Shown here piece by piece: positions 44,711-56,600 of a stretch of DNA of 64,000 nucleotides; position 1 is the stretch's first letter, and each line of letters starts with the position of its first letter. A program made the translations under genes and the position numbers. Source of the stretch: Anastrepha obliqua (Eukaryota; Arthropoda; Insecta; Diptera; Tephritidae); the NCBI RefSeq assembly GCF_027943255.1, contig NC_072897.1, forward strand, positions 42,630,044 through 42,694,043, given 5' to 3'. The notes under the pieces were generated by a model. That model saw nothing but the letters and a program-made list of their open reading frames with translations. It did no database searches and was not told the origin of the DNA.

Positions 44711-47700
44711 TAGGGGTGTCCTTATTTTGGGAAAGTTACTAGATCATCGTTCACCGGGTCTAATTTTTTTCCTTTTGGTGTAAAAAAAATAACTGCAAAG
44801 TTTGAAGCCGATCGGGCTTCATTTGATGGACCCGGAAATCGCTTATATCTGAAAGATCCACTAATAGGTGTAAAAAAGACGATTTTTTCACTTTTTTACT
44901 TTATTCTGTATTTTTTTGCTCATGGTTGTTGCTTTTTTTTACATTTTCTAGTAAGTGTGTTAAATAAACTCACTAAAGTTCAGAGTGTCAAGTCAGATTT
45001 CTTATAGGAACGGAATTTTTCGCGATATGATTGCACAAACTGCAACACTAATTGGAGTTCTTCTTCGTCGTTCGTCAAAATTCTGTTAAAATCTTTTATA
45101 AATTTGATGCCTCTTTCAGCTGTATCATTAACAACAAACAAATTTTGACAAAAAGTCCAACCTTCTTCGTAATCAAATGCCGTTTCCCAAGTCGATGGGT
45201 CAAACTCTAAAAACGTTGTTGACAAACCAAAGCGGTTGAAAAATTTCTTCGTATTTTCTGAAACGAAATCTTTCAAAGTGTAATTTTCAAATGTTGATAA
45301 ATTAGTATATGTTCGACCGTTTTTTAATTTCACAACTGGCTCTTTGGATTGTAATTTTTCAACCATTTGGCGTTTCTCTTCGTGAGACACATCTGAATCG
45401 AAGAAGGCTAGGGCTACCAATTCTTCCGACAAATACCATAAATGATGAGTCAATTTTTTTGTAACTGCCTTTGAGATTGCAGAATCAGTTTGATCGTATT
45501 GAACAGCAGCCTTAACGAAGTTCAAATCTTGGAGAGGAGCAGCTATAGCATTCGTACATCTGAACCATGGCTTGATATAAAGTTTGATGAGAAAAATGCA
45601 AATATCGCGCAAACCATTCGCTTCTCTTTTTGTAAGCTGAAATTGTTGTCGAAATAAGAAAATCTTCAAGCAATAAATAGCTTTTGCCATCCATCGAGCG
45701 TTACTCGTTGGTCCTGGTGTACGGAAGTTGAACGGTCCTGCTCCAAGAAATGTAAGAACCAATTCGAGAAACTCTTTATAATCGTCTCGAATTTGATTCT
45801 TTGTCAACTGATCAAAACAAAATTTTTTGATGTTCTCTTGTTCAACTTGATCAATTTGCAAAAGAACCATTTTTTCGTTGAGACCACTGCAAAACGAATC
45901 CAAATCGTAACTTGTCCAAGACTTGGCAAATCTTTCAAAAATTAGAACTTCTGGTGCCGAGCTAGGTGATAATTTGACCTCAAAAACGCTCGACAGAAGA
46001 ATCTCGTAAACATGATGTCGACACGATAAATCTAACAACTGACGCTTTAGTTTCTTTTCCAAGAGTACACTAGCTCCTTTTTCTGTGCCGGTATTACTTG
46101 AAGTTGTGTCAAAACATTTGCCTTGCACGTACTCCGCAATGTTCCATTTAACTAATGTCTCGTGAACCGCAGCAGCAATGTGTTCTCCACTTGACGATTC
46201 AATTTTCGGTGCTCCGAGGAACTTGGATGTCCCATTGTAGCTCACAAGAACTGCTATGCGCTCAACTTTGAGTCTACCAATCAAATCTTGTAGTAGTTTG
46301 CCATCCCAATGAACAACTAATGATCCAACGGTATTTATCTAAAAAATTTATTTTAAAATGAAAAATTGAAAACCCAATAAAAATTAAATATAAGCTGAAG
46401 CTTTAATTACGTTGTCGGGAAACCGAGCCATCACATCTTTTGTATCTTCCAATCGATGTTCCAGGCGAGCGCGATGAATAGTTGAACGGTTGATAGCTAA
46501 CTCTTCAGCCCGTATTCCAAATGCTTCAGCAGCTGCAATGAGGATATGCACGGCCATACCATCCGAAACTTTAGCATTATCAAGTGCAGCAGCCAATCTT
46601 GCTGTGATGAATTCTTTTCGGCCTCTTTTTTTGGCGGATGTTGCGTTACCAGCTACTTTCTCTGGTTCCCAGTCATCGTCAATCGGTTCATTTTCTTCAT
46701 CAATCGTTTCACAAAATGGCATTTCAGCATCTTCATCATCACAATTCACGACATCTGAAAAAATTCACAATCAAATATGATTTTTGAAATTATGACATAT
46801 TGCAATAAATTACCTGAAGGTCTAGCCATCTCTTCCTCGTGTTTTCTTTTACGCGCTTCTTCTTTTTCTTGTCGTTCTTGCGTACGTTTTTCTCGCCCAT
46901 ATAACTTCATATCGACACCAACCATGCAGCCTGGACGACCTTTTTGTCTTTGCAATTTTAAAAATTCTCTATCCTCTTCAATTCGAATTTTTTCCAACGC
47001 ATCACCGATGGCAATATCAAACAAATCATCAAGATTTTGAGTAAATTGTTCGGCAACTTGCTTTTGTGCATTTGACCTTTTATCTGGGACAGTTCTTTGT
47101 ATGTTTTTCCATTGGTCGTAAACTTTCATCAGCTTTTTCACACACTTATTATCATTAATAATTGGAATGCGAGCTTGTTGCCAAAATATTACAGCTGCAC
47201 TTATGGTCAATTTTGCACTGTCTTTTGCAGTAAGTCCAACAAATCGCATATTATGGAACATCACTTGTAACACTTGTTTGATGCACGGAAGTTTGGCGCC
47301 CGTGATCTGATGCGCAATGTTGCCGATCAAATCAATGTTATTCAAATTTTTCACAGATCTTCTACTTGAATGACTTGAGGTCGATGGTTTATCCGACATG
47401 GTGATATTTTTTTTGCCATATGTTCCAAATAAACTTCGCAGAAAGCACTTGATGTGTGATGCAGCACTTATACGACACAGGGATAAACTTTTTGTCAAAA
47501 TATCAAAGTCGCTTTGAAGCCGCTGCGCATAATATCATTTATGGGAGAGAAGACTCGCGCGGCCACCTACCGGCGTGGCGCCGAGTCGCACACGACCCTT
47601 GCGCGGGGTTGGCTGACATGCAGGACGATTTAGTGGAAAAGGGAAAAATACGTATATATTTGAAAAAATGTAGGATTGAAAAAAAAAAATATAATTACAT

Positions 47701-48085
47701 ATATCTAAAAAAACCCCAACAAAAAACGATACGAAATCGACTATATTTTCATTTGACATGCTGTAAATTTAAATGAAAAATGTTCCTGTTAGGTGGTTTT
47801 TTTGTAAAATATATTTGAAATGAAATGTAATAATATTTATTCAATGTAATTTAATAAAAAAAAGCAACAACCATGAGCAAAAAAATACAGAATAAAGTAA
47901 AATAGTGAAAAAATCGTCTTTTTTACACCTATTAGTGGATCTTTCAGATATAAGCGATTTCCGGGTCCATCAAATGAAGCCCGATCGGCTTCAAACTTTG
48001 CAGTTATTTTTTTTATACCAAAAGGAAAAAAATTAGACCCGGTGAACGATGATCTAGTAACTTTCCCAAAATAAGGACCCCCCTA
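44711..48085 (-). mobile_element. DNA transposon, 3,375 bp, 230-bp TIRs, 8-bp duplication, superfamily unassigned
   Basis: A perfect 8-bp duplication ATGCAGAT lies at 44703-44710 and 48086-48093. The termini are TAGGGGTGTCCTTATTTTGG and, from the right, TAGGGGGGTCCTTATTTTGG. The inverted similarity continues for about 230 bp (44711-44940 and 47856-48085) at high identity. The host sequence is a gypsy gag frame that resumes directly after the right duplication. A three-exon transposase gene fills most of the element. An 8-bp duplication points to hAT-, P- or Mutator-like chemistry, but such long TIRs are unusual for hAT. Confidence 0.95.
44980..47399 (-). CDS. Transposase, 762 aa, three exons, RNase H-fold DDE type of unassigned family
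   Basis: Start ATG 47399 (MSDKPSTS). Exons are 47399-46814, 46754-46411 and 46338-44980. Intron 1 (59 bp, GTAATT...TTTCAG) and intron 2 (72 bp, GTAATT...TTTTAG) join in frame and give 762 residues without a stop. Residues 1-200 are helical with a charged Arg/Glu/Lys-rich end. Residues 200-310 are acidic, then basic (KKRGRKEF). The core shows VVHWDGK (Asp322), CFDTTSSNTG (Asp387), CRHH (Cys416, His419, the CxxH seen in hAT, P and Mutator groups), ARWMAKAIYC (Arg525-Trp526) and YLSEELVALAFFD, where Glu616 is my candidate third catalytic residue because it is kept in the relative at 914-1252. No zinc finger or THAP domain is seen. Similar uncharacterised proteins exist in arthropods and Hydra from memory. 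Intactness suggests recent activity. Confidence 0.85.
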
Positions 48086-48093
48086 ATGCAGAT

Positions 48094-48218
48094 GGACGAC
48101 CAATCCATGTAATTGACCAAGATACTACCATTTTAAGACAAGGATCAAAATCTCTAATATATTATTATAATGAGGTAAGCCGAAAATTAACTTTATGAAT
48201 TAATAAGACCATAATGAC
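48094..48218 (+). pseudogene. gypsy gag, middle piece
   Basis: In frame with the sequence left of 44703 it reads GRPIHVIDQDTTILRQGSK and ends at IMTNG, where a SINE begins. One in-frame stop is present (near 48190). Confidence 0.7.
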
Positions 48219-48233
48219 GAATGGCGACCGCCG

Positions 48234-51200
48234 CACTGTGGGACAGAACCGTGCGTACCGTCTCAAAAATCTGTAACTTTGTTCCTAATTGGAGTAACGA
48301 ACTGAAAATTTTTATGTAATATCTAGAATGTTTATACTATAGAATAAAAGGACACTTGGTGTATTATTTTATGTTTATAATACTAAAAAAAAATGTATAT
48401 TGGCATACAAACAAATATTTTGCATAACAACATCAGCAAAATCATAATATTTTACCATACTTCACTTCAAATTAAATTCTAAAAGTGAAAATACTTAATA
48501 CCTATACTTGAAACTTAAAGAAAAAAAAAAAAAAATAAAAGAAAATATAATACTGCTATTTACATAAATACTAAGCTCTTGGCTTCATCTAATAATTGTT
48601 TTTCAATATTTATAGGTGCTTTTCTAATACTAGAGATGTATGGATCTGATGTAAAAAGAAGTCCATTAAATACATCTTCATTTGTTGCTGACCTAGAGCA
48701 CTTTCTAGCGTGATTCAATCTTATATTTTTGTAATCTTTGTTGCGAGACTCTTGGGCATCTTCAGATAAATGGCCAATAGGCAAAACAGCAAAATGTTTA
48801 ATGATACTTTCGCCATGTATTAAAATTTTGTGAACGGAAGATGGCATATTATACCACATACACTTCGTGACGTATAATTCCGCTGTAGCTCGAGTATATG
48901 CTCCAAATTTTTCCGGATTAATTGCAAGGCCTGATGCCAAAGTTTGAAGAATTATATAAAATCTTTTAATGAGGTTCTTATCAACTCCTGTAATTTCCGA
49001 AGAACAACTGTAGTTTTCAAAAAACCGTCGAGCTGTATTGCCATCATTGCTGTTTCCGGTACCTTGCCGGGGTTTGTCAATATTTAATCCCATCCGGCTT
49101 CGAAATAAACTTTGCACAAGTTTCTTCTTGTCTTCCTTACTTTTTTGTCTTCCGAAGTTCTTGCAGTCCATTTTTCAAATGAGAGATTATATGAAATATG
49201 CAAAATTAACTCCATGCATCTAATCCAAGCATGCAATGTAGACAAGCCGTACTCGTATGCATTTATGTTAACTGGCTTTGTATCTATTCTTTCCAAATTA
49301 TTCATCTCGCTTGGCTTAGAATTACATACCGTGCACACAGCTGCAGAACTTTTGCCAGTTAGAACTTGTGTAACTTTTCCATCCACCATAGTTAAAAATA
49401 GTTTGTGACTTATTTCTGTTACCTGGTTCTCTCTGTGTATCTTAGACGTTGTCAAATTATTAATTTGATCACGAATATCAGCAACCACCGAACGGGTTTT
49501 CTCCGGGGTTTCTTTCGCAAATTCTATCCAAATTGGTCGGCAATATCGAATTGAAGAGCAAGCTGGATTTTGCCAAAGAACCTCTTCTGTTTCAATATCT
49601 GTCAGCTTTATTGGAACCAAAGACGCAATAAATAAGTTTGCATCCGAAACCAAATTTTTTTCATCTGATAAAATTTGTTTATATTCACTTTGTCCCGATG
49701 AACCATCACATCCCCATTTGGTAAACAATTGAAGATTTCTTTTTGTTGGCTTGTAAGCATTTTCAATTTTCAGGATACGGGCTGTAGTATGATCCAGTAA
49801 CTCTTGCAGATTAACTTTAACACCAGTATCTGTCACTTCAATGCTGGAGGGTTGAGGATAACATAGTTTTTTTGCGTCTATCAATACGTTATAAGATGGA
49901 AATATATTAAAGTTCTTCTTAATAAGGCTTAACCGAAGTAATCCATATTGTGCTTTTGAAAGATCTAAATCAGCAAACAAACTTAAAGCTTCATCCGGCG
50001 TAAAACAGGTTGCATTGCAAGTTTCACGCAACAATTTTTCCTTTACAATCTTTTTTTCTTTTTTATCGCTCTTTCGCATCATTTCTACAACAGAAGCTTC
50101 ATCGAACTCTCCTTCAGACCGCAATCCTTGGACATATGCGTTATGTATATACTCGAGTCCATATTCTTGAACCAATTCCATATGCTTCCTTTTTCTAGAT
50201 TTCTCTGATAGATGATCATAAGACTTTGGTGGCCGTCCACGTTCTCCAGACGCTCTAGGTGTAATATCAATTGGTACTTCCTGGAATTGTACCTTAAATT
50301 CACTTTCCAACCAAGTCGAGTTATTAAGAAGAAAACGTTGTTTTGTTCGGCTAGATTTGCTCCAGCGATCGTTGAACTTTGATAAGAGCAGTTTTTGAAT
50401 ACTTTTCAAAACAAATTCGCTTTTAAATGAGTTCAAATTATATTGTTCTTCTAAGTAATTTTTTATAGCATCTGGTGTTGTGCCGAGGTCAATGAAAAAT
50501 ACGCACAATTCTCGTCGAGGCACCACAAATTCACTCATTTTGTTAAGTATTTGGCAAAAAAATTTGTTTGAATTTTGTAACTATTTATGTCTTTCAAATA
50601 TACGCAAAAATTCGTCACTGTTCTTGAGCTGCAAACGCATGATCAAACGTGCGCGTGCATGTTGTATATTCATATGTATGCACTACTTACCAACAATAAG
50701 TTTACGCAATCTAGCAGAAGCGCACAGTAAAATCGTTATTCCAAGAATTCGTTAATTATTAAGAACTTTACTTTCAAACAACAGAGATTTAATAACTTCA
50801 TCGTGCTATAAGATGATCTTTTTGTGATACTTCGCGTGGAAGGGGGTTAATTTGGAGGTCAAAGGTCAAAGGGTTTTAATATGAAAAAATGTGTTGTTTC
50901 TATAGATATGTCAACCAAACTAAAAGATTATGTGTTTATTTATTTAGATATATTTTTGATTGATCTTTAATTCAAATTTTACTAAAATTTTTTGAAAATT
51001 GTTTTCCTTTTCTTAAAGAGAAATTTGGTGTCTAATTAATTTTGGGGCAGGTTGGGGCAAAATTTTCTTTTTGATTTTACTTCTACATAAGTTACTTTAT
51101 GTTATGATATTAAAATTACGAGAGAGCCAAACGGAGCTAACTGTCAAAAGTCCATTTGAAATTTCTAATACGCCTACAAAATAAGGTATTCTTTAAAAAA

Positions 51201-51542
51201 ATGTATGCCTTTCCAAGTTTTGCAAAAAATAAAATTTAAATACTTTTTTAATAGTAAATTGAATGACCTTTCTAACAATATATAACACTTATAGATTTGC
51301 ATCGAAGATAATCAAAATATGACCATGTAAACTGCTAGTATAATGTGCATCATAATCGACACTATTTTATGCATCAACTTGCAAGTCATGTTTTTTTACA
51401 ATAATAATTCATATAATATTGTTTAAACACAATATAATATGTATTGGACATTTAGTCACATATGTACATAAACAAAATATTCAATATCGAAAATTCACAA
51501 AACCTATTTTTGAGACGGTTTGGAAATTTCTGTCCCACTGTG
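48234..51542 (-). mobile_element. Transib transposon 2, 3,309 bp, RSS-like ends, CGCCG duplication
   Basis: CGCCG flanks both ends (48229-48233 and 51543-51547). The left end begins CACTGTGGGACAGAA and the right end, read inwards, begins CACAGTGGGACAGAA; inner blocks ACCGTCTCAAAAAT are shared. CACAGTG is the consensus heptamer of V(D)J recombination signals. On the right end, TCAAAAATA starts 22 bases after the heptamer and resembles the ACAAAAACC nonamer. Links between Transib ends and RSS are established for the superfamily. It is inserted in the head of a SINE that continues at 51543. Confidence 0.92.
48560..50538 (-). pseudogene. Transib transposase (RAG1-core-like), one frameshift
   Basis: From ATG 50538 the frame is open for 484 codons; the remainder is open in the next frame to the stop at 48560. 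The total span of 1,979 bases is one short of 660 codons, so a single lost base in an A-rich stretch near 49110-49175 explains the break. Motifs: Asp278 (KWGCDGSSG), Asp386 (LTMVDGKV), Cys402/Cys405 (VCTVC), and the Glu in IGHLSEDAQESRNKDY equivalent to RAG1 Glu962 (SEGNESGNK). The KPSEMNNL region and HKILIHGESIIKH are typical of Transib. Much better preserved than Transib 1. One base change would decide between active and dead, so a sequencing error should be excluded. Confidence 0.87.
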
Positions 51543-51887
51543 CGCCGTAGCCGAATGGGTTGGTGCATGACTACCATTCGGAATTCACAGAGAGAACGTA
51601 GGTTCGAATCTCGGTGAAACACCTAAATGAGAAAAAAACATTTTTCTAATAGCGGTCGCCCCTCGGCAGGCAATGGCAAGCCTCCGAGTGTATTTTTGCC
51701 ATGAAAAAGCTCCTCATAAAAAGTATCTGCCGTTCGGGGTCGGCTTGTAACTGTAGGTCCCTCAATTTGAGGAACAACATCAAGACGCACACCACAAATA
51801 GGAGGAGGAGCTCGGCCAAACACCCAAAAAGGGTGTACGCGCCAATTGTATATTACATATATGTATATATATATATATGTATATAAT
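51543..51887 (+). mobile_element. tRNA-derived SINE, near full length
   Basis: Head CGCCGTAGCCGAATGGG with box A (TAGCCGAATGG, 51548) and box B (GGTTCGAATCTC, 51601), a body of about 230 bases with AATAGCGGTCGCCCCTCGGC and a TA-rich 3' tail. The first eight bases of the element (GACCGCCG) are at 48226-48233, beyond Transib 2. A GAATGGC duplication lies at 48219-48225 and 51888-51894. The gag frame is continuous across it when both insertions are ignored. Confidence 0.88.
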
Positions 51888-51894
51888 GAATGGC

Positions 51895-52310
51895 ACTAAT
51901 TCAGAGATAACAAATCAACTTAATACTAAGAATCGCGAAATTGCTTTGAGGGCGTTTATTATTGGAATACATCCTCCACTCAACCAGATATTTTTTAATT
52001 TGGCGCCAAAAGCTTTAGCTAAGGCCCTACATATTCCGGACAGATATGCAAACCGTAATGAGGATATCAATAGATACTGTCGCTACTAGTTGTTATATTA
52101 GAAAGGGAGTGTATGAAAATGGACAGGAATTAGCAATTAAGAAGAGGGTAAGGACTATTAAAGGTTCGACAGTCATTGATTTGTTTCATAATGTATATCT
52201 ACGGGGATGTATGGAAAGATTTTATGAGATAGATAATTTGGAAAGTGTTTTCTTGATAGGAGTTAGCTTTTTGAGGAAGATTAGAGCTAAGACTGATATG
52301 GAAAAAGAGC
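51895..52310 (+). pseudogene. gypsy gag/pol, later piece
   Basis: Reads ITNQLNTKNREIALRAFIIG and NLAPKALAKAL, which continues the Gag of the element starting at 43.5 kb. After a stop at 52087 another frame (52130-52310) reads GVYENGQELAIKKRVRTIKG and FLIGVSFLRKI, resembling the protease-to-RT region of gypsy elements. It is cut by a mariner fragment. Confidence 0.6.
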
Positions 52311-52652
52311 AATTATCTTTGAAGCGACGGAACCAATCTTGGCACGTTGTGTCAGCACCACCTGCATAAACTTTTTGTAGCTCTCGATGCGCTTCAGCTG
52401 CCATTTTTTTTCGAATGAAAGAGGAAAATCAACACTTCCCACAAATGACAATTATTCGACACGAAATCGGATATATATCACATAAGCAAAAGTATAATAT
52501 ATGACACCAAAAGAAAATCACTAATGTGTCGAAGGAGTTTGTTTACCATATGTCTAAGCTTGGTTAATGACGTCTAGTTTATGTTAGAATCGACTAACAC
52601 ACACTGCTGGCGGCATCTATTGACAAATAGTGGGAGCTTAGTTGCGCACCAA
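52311..52652 (-). mobile_element. mariner fragment: right TIR and transposase N-terminus
   Basis: The right end reads inwards TTGGTGCGCAACTAAGCTCC and is followed by TA (52653). The minus-strand translation near 52410-52320 gives KKMAAEAHRELQKVY and CQDWFRRFKDN, the N-terminal region of mariner transposases. The rest of the gene and the left end are missing. Confidence 0.75.
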
Positions 52653-52654
52653 TA

Positions 52655-53185
52655 ATAATTTAATATATTTTGTTGGTTTTTCATTGTATATTTTTTTGAA
52701 AGGATTGTTGTTTTACAAAGGAGACGATGCAAATTCAACTTTCAAGTTTTTTTAATTCTTCAAATTTTCATGAAATTTTTTGTTTCGCTTGCAGGCTGAA
52801 ACTAAAATTATGTCTGCAGAATTTAATACTGGTTTTGTATCAGCACACGAGATTTTATATTGGTATTTCGACAAACAACATTTTACCTTACGCTAAGATA
52901 ATTCGAAATAGATAATAGCGTGTAGTTTTGATGCCTTATCACTTTATTGTTTGATCTCAATTGTGCTAACCAGAGAGCTTACGAGTACAGTCATGGTATT
53001 GGAAGATAGATCACTCTATCTGGTCCTGAAAGGTTACTGCGCGCTTGTTAACACTATAAGGTATTGCCTTAATTCATTTTCGCTATTTCGACCTCTATGC
53101 CTGAAGGTTTGTAGGGATCGCAAAGGCTTCCCACTATTCCTTAGTTCGTGTCTCCATCCTGCTCCTCACCTATTGGCCATGCAGC
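52655..53185. other. No gene recognised
   Basis: AT-rich DNA between the mariner fragment and the Harbinger relic. It may include the 3' part of the Harbinger element; I saw no terminal repeats. Confidence 0.4.
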
Positions 53186-53315
53186 CTTATTCAATTGTGG
53201 AGTGCTAAACTCACGAAAACGATTTTTTTGGGCATTTTCTGGATGGGGCTCCTGCGCTGTCCTTAGCAATCTCCACCTCGCAGGTATATTAAAATTCCAA
53301 ACAATTTTCAATAAG
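53186..53315 (-). pseudogene. Harbinger (PIF) transposase, C-terminal piece
   Basis: Minus-strand reading gives IENC, then, after a one-base shift, FGIL and ARWRLLRTAQEPHPENAQK. This matches the IENxFGILxxRWRxLR...PENA block of HARBI1-like transposases. It is separated from the N-terminal piece at 59568-60060 by the BEL element. Confidence 0.7.
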
Positions 53316-53320
53316 TACTC

Positions 53321-53625
53321 TATTTTGAGGAATTAAGAGGGTGCAATGTATTTTCGCAACCTTATTTATAGTATCAAATCTGCAAAGCAGACACTGTTAA
53401 CTTAACGAATAATATAGATAGAAAAACAAATATGATTACAATATTATATGTATGTACATTGTACATGCTAATTTTTGGTACGGTTACAGAGATCGGATGT
53501 TTCTACTGTTATTTTATAAGGAATGCCTGTAGGTATAACAAAGAAAGAATGTCTGTAGGAATAATAAAAAGTATTTTCTATAACTTAAACTAAATGGGGG
53601 TTTATGCAGATTCCTGCTGCATACA
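53321..53625 (-). repeat. BEL/Pao 3' LTR (68-bp deletion)
   Basis: Begins TGTATGCAGCAGGAATC and ends CCTCAAAATA on the minus strand. It matches the 5' LTR apart from the deletion and a few substitutions. The pol frame ends inside it at 53602. Confidence 0.9.
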
Positions 53626-56600
53626 TACTCCCCCCGTTGGAAGGTGTATGCTTTCAACCAAATCTGTTTCAACCGGAAGTGCTGCAATCTTAGTTATAGC
53701 TTGTTTTACTGGCCCATTTGCTGTTTTAATGATTGCTGCTCTAACATATCCGTCAGCGCCACTGAAGGTGTGTTCAACCCGACATTTTAAAGGCGGTTGA
53801 TTGTCATCCTTTAAAAGCACCATAGCACCTTGTTGTATGTTTGGCATACAGTTTCGCCACTTACACCTCTCTTGCAGTAATGATAGATACGCAGTGCTCC
53901 ACCTTTGCCAAAAGATTTGCTGCATCTGACAAATTCGCTGCCACCGGCTTAGACGGTTCATATTTAGATGCGTAACAATTGGTTCTTCTATGGCTGTAAA
54001 TGACCCACCAATGAGAAAGTGCGCTGGTGTAAGCACGTCAAGATCGTCTGGATTTTCTGTAATTGGACAAAGGAGACGAGAATTTAAAATAGCAGAAATA
54101 TCACAAATGAGAGTGCGAAGCTCATCGAAGGTTAAAATAGGGACGCCAACGGTGCGATAGAAATGAAGTTTTGCGGACTTGACCGCAGCTTCCCATAAGC
54201 CGCCAAAATGGGGCGAGCGGGGAGGAATAAATTTCCAATATATTTAATTTTCAATGCAGGCTTCAGCTACTGCTCTATTGTGATTTTGATCGGCGAATAG
54301 TCTTCGCAGCTCTTCTAGCTAATTTTTTGCCCCAAAAAAATTTGTAGCGTTATCAGACCAAATAGTGCGTGGTTTGCCTCTGATGCTGATAAATCGTTTG
54401 AGTGCAGCAATGAACGATGACGTCGATAAATCTTGGACAAGTTCAAGATGACATGCTTTCGTTGAAAAACAAACAAAGATACATACGTAGCATTTCACGG
54501 GTGGCCGGTTGCGCACCTCACATTTGTACTGTAGTGGTCCACAATAGTCAACATCTGTTGTATTAAAAGGTCTAGATGGTCGCACACGGTCTGTTAGAAG
54601 TTGACCCATAATTTGCTGCAGTACCCTGGGCTTAAGGCGGAAGCACCTCAAGCATTTATTAATGATTTTTGAAACTGTTTTGCGCCCACCAATAGGCCAA
54701 AACTGCTGACGGATTGATGCTAATAAGCTCTGCGGTCCTGCATGCAATAGTTTACGATGATAGAATTCAATGAGTGCGGAAGTGACTGGATGGTGCTAAG
54801 GTAGCAAAAGTGGGTGTTTTGCCTCGAATTCTAAAATCGAATTATAGAGGCGCCCTCCAACGCGTAATGAACCAAAGTCGTCGATAAATGGATTGAGTGA
54901 CAGTAAATGGTTGCAGGAAGGCAACTGTTTGTTTTCTTTCAGTACTATGTATTCTGATGCGAAGTGCACTTGCTGGATATGCCTGATTAGTAGCAGTGTA
55001 CCACCTTTAATGTCGTCGACTGTGAGAAATCCAGCTGATGGTAAAGTTCGTTTTGATTTAATGTGGCAAAATTTGTAAACGTACGCAAACACGCGCTGTA
55101 ACTTGCTGAATGAATTTTGGAACTTACAACCGTAAGTTGCATCGATTTGAGTTGCAGCAATTAAAACATGGCGCCGCCTTTCTGGAAGATTAGATAAGAA
55201 ATCCATATTGCTTGGACAATCCGCTGAATCAAATTGGAGGAATGAAGGTCCATTAGCCCAAAGGGTGTTATTTAGAAGCTCTTTTGGAGTGCAGCCGCGC
55301 GATAGAATATCCGCAGGAATCAGTTCGGTTGGAATGTGATGCCAGGTCATACCTGATGTAAGCGATTGTATTTTAGCCACGCGATTTGATACGAATATGT
55401 TAAAATTACTGGGAGCAGATCGTAGCCACGACAATACAACCATTGAATCCGACCAACAATGGCACTCATATGATAGTTGGCTATTTTCCAAAATATTTGA
55501 AACCAATTCCGCTAACAACAACGCAGCAGACAACTCGAGTTTCGGAACCGTGATCGACTTCAAAGGTGCAACTCTGGACATGGAACATAGAAGATGTATT
55601 TTGTTGACGCCGTGCTTTTCAACGCGTGTGTAAACACAAGCACCATAAGCGGATAAACTGTCATCACAAATGGCATGAATTTGAACGCGGGCTTGCAGTG
55701 CAAGCACGTATCGTGGAAAATTAACGAATGAAAGTTGACCACACAAGTTCAACCAAATGGACTGTAGCGATTGCGGCAGGCTTTCGTCCCAAACCAGTTT
55801 TTCCTTCCATAAGGCTTGCATGAAGATCTTCAGCTTTGTGATAACTGGCCATATTAAGCCAAGTGGATCGTAGAACCGCGCTATGACTGAAAGAATAGAT
55901 CGCTTTATAATTTTCTGCGAATTAAAGATTGGTGTGAAACTGAATAGAAAGTTGTCTGAGATACGTTCCCACACAAGGCCTTTGTGCCTTTGTCACATCT
56001 GTACCATCATGAAACTTTATGAATTTTTCGAAATTACTTTCGTCTTCATCTTTCAAAACATCAACTTCATTAGAACACCATTTTCGAATTGGAAAATCTC
56101 CTCGTAGGAGTAGCTGTCTGATATCTTGCTTCATTTGTATGACCTCCTCGATTGAATCGCCACCAGATATCAAATCATCCACATAAAAATCTCTTCGAAT
56201 GATTTTAGCGCCGACTGGAAATGATTCCTCCTCATCAAATGTAAGCTGATGCATAGCTCGAATAGCTAGGAAAGCAGCAGGCCTCGTTCCATATGTGACC
56301 GTGTTTAACTTGTATGTCTTGATTTGCTCAGATGGGTCATCGCGCCAAAGAATGCACTGCAACTGGTCAGGGCTACTCATTTTAATGCAGCGATACATTT
56401 TACATATGTCACCAAGTAGTGCAACTTTAAAAAGTCTGAAGCGAAGCAAGATGTTAAAAAGTTTTGGCTGAATGATTGGCCCTGGTAGCAACAAATCGTT
56501 TAGCGAATACCCTGAACTAGTTTTAGCAGACCCATCAAAAACCACGCGCAGTTTTGTAGTGGTACTGTCTTGCTTTTTAACGCAGTGATGCGGTAAGTAG

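Noticed and set aside
48234..51542. RAG1 gene or RAG-like locus
   Set aside because: The protein lacks RAG1 N-terminal RING/zinc regions, there is no RAG2-like kelch ORF, and the TIRs plus CGCCG duplication define a Transib transposon.
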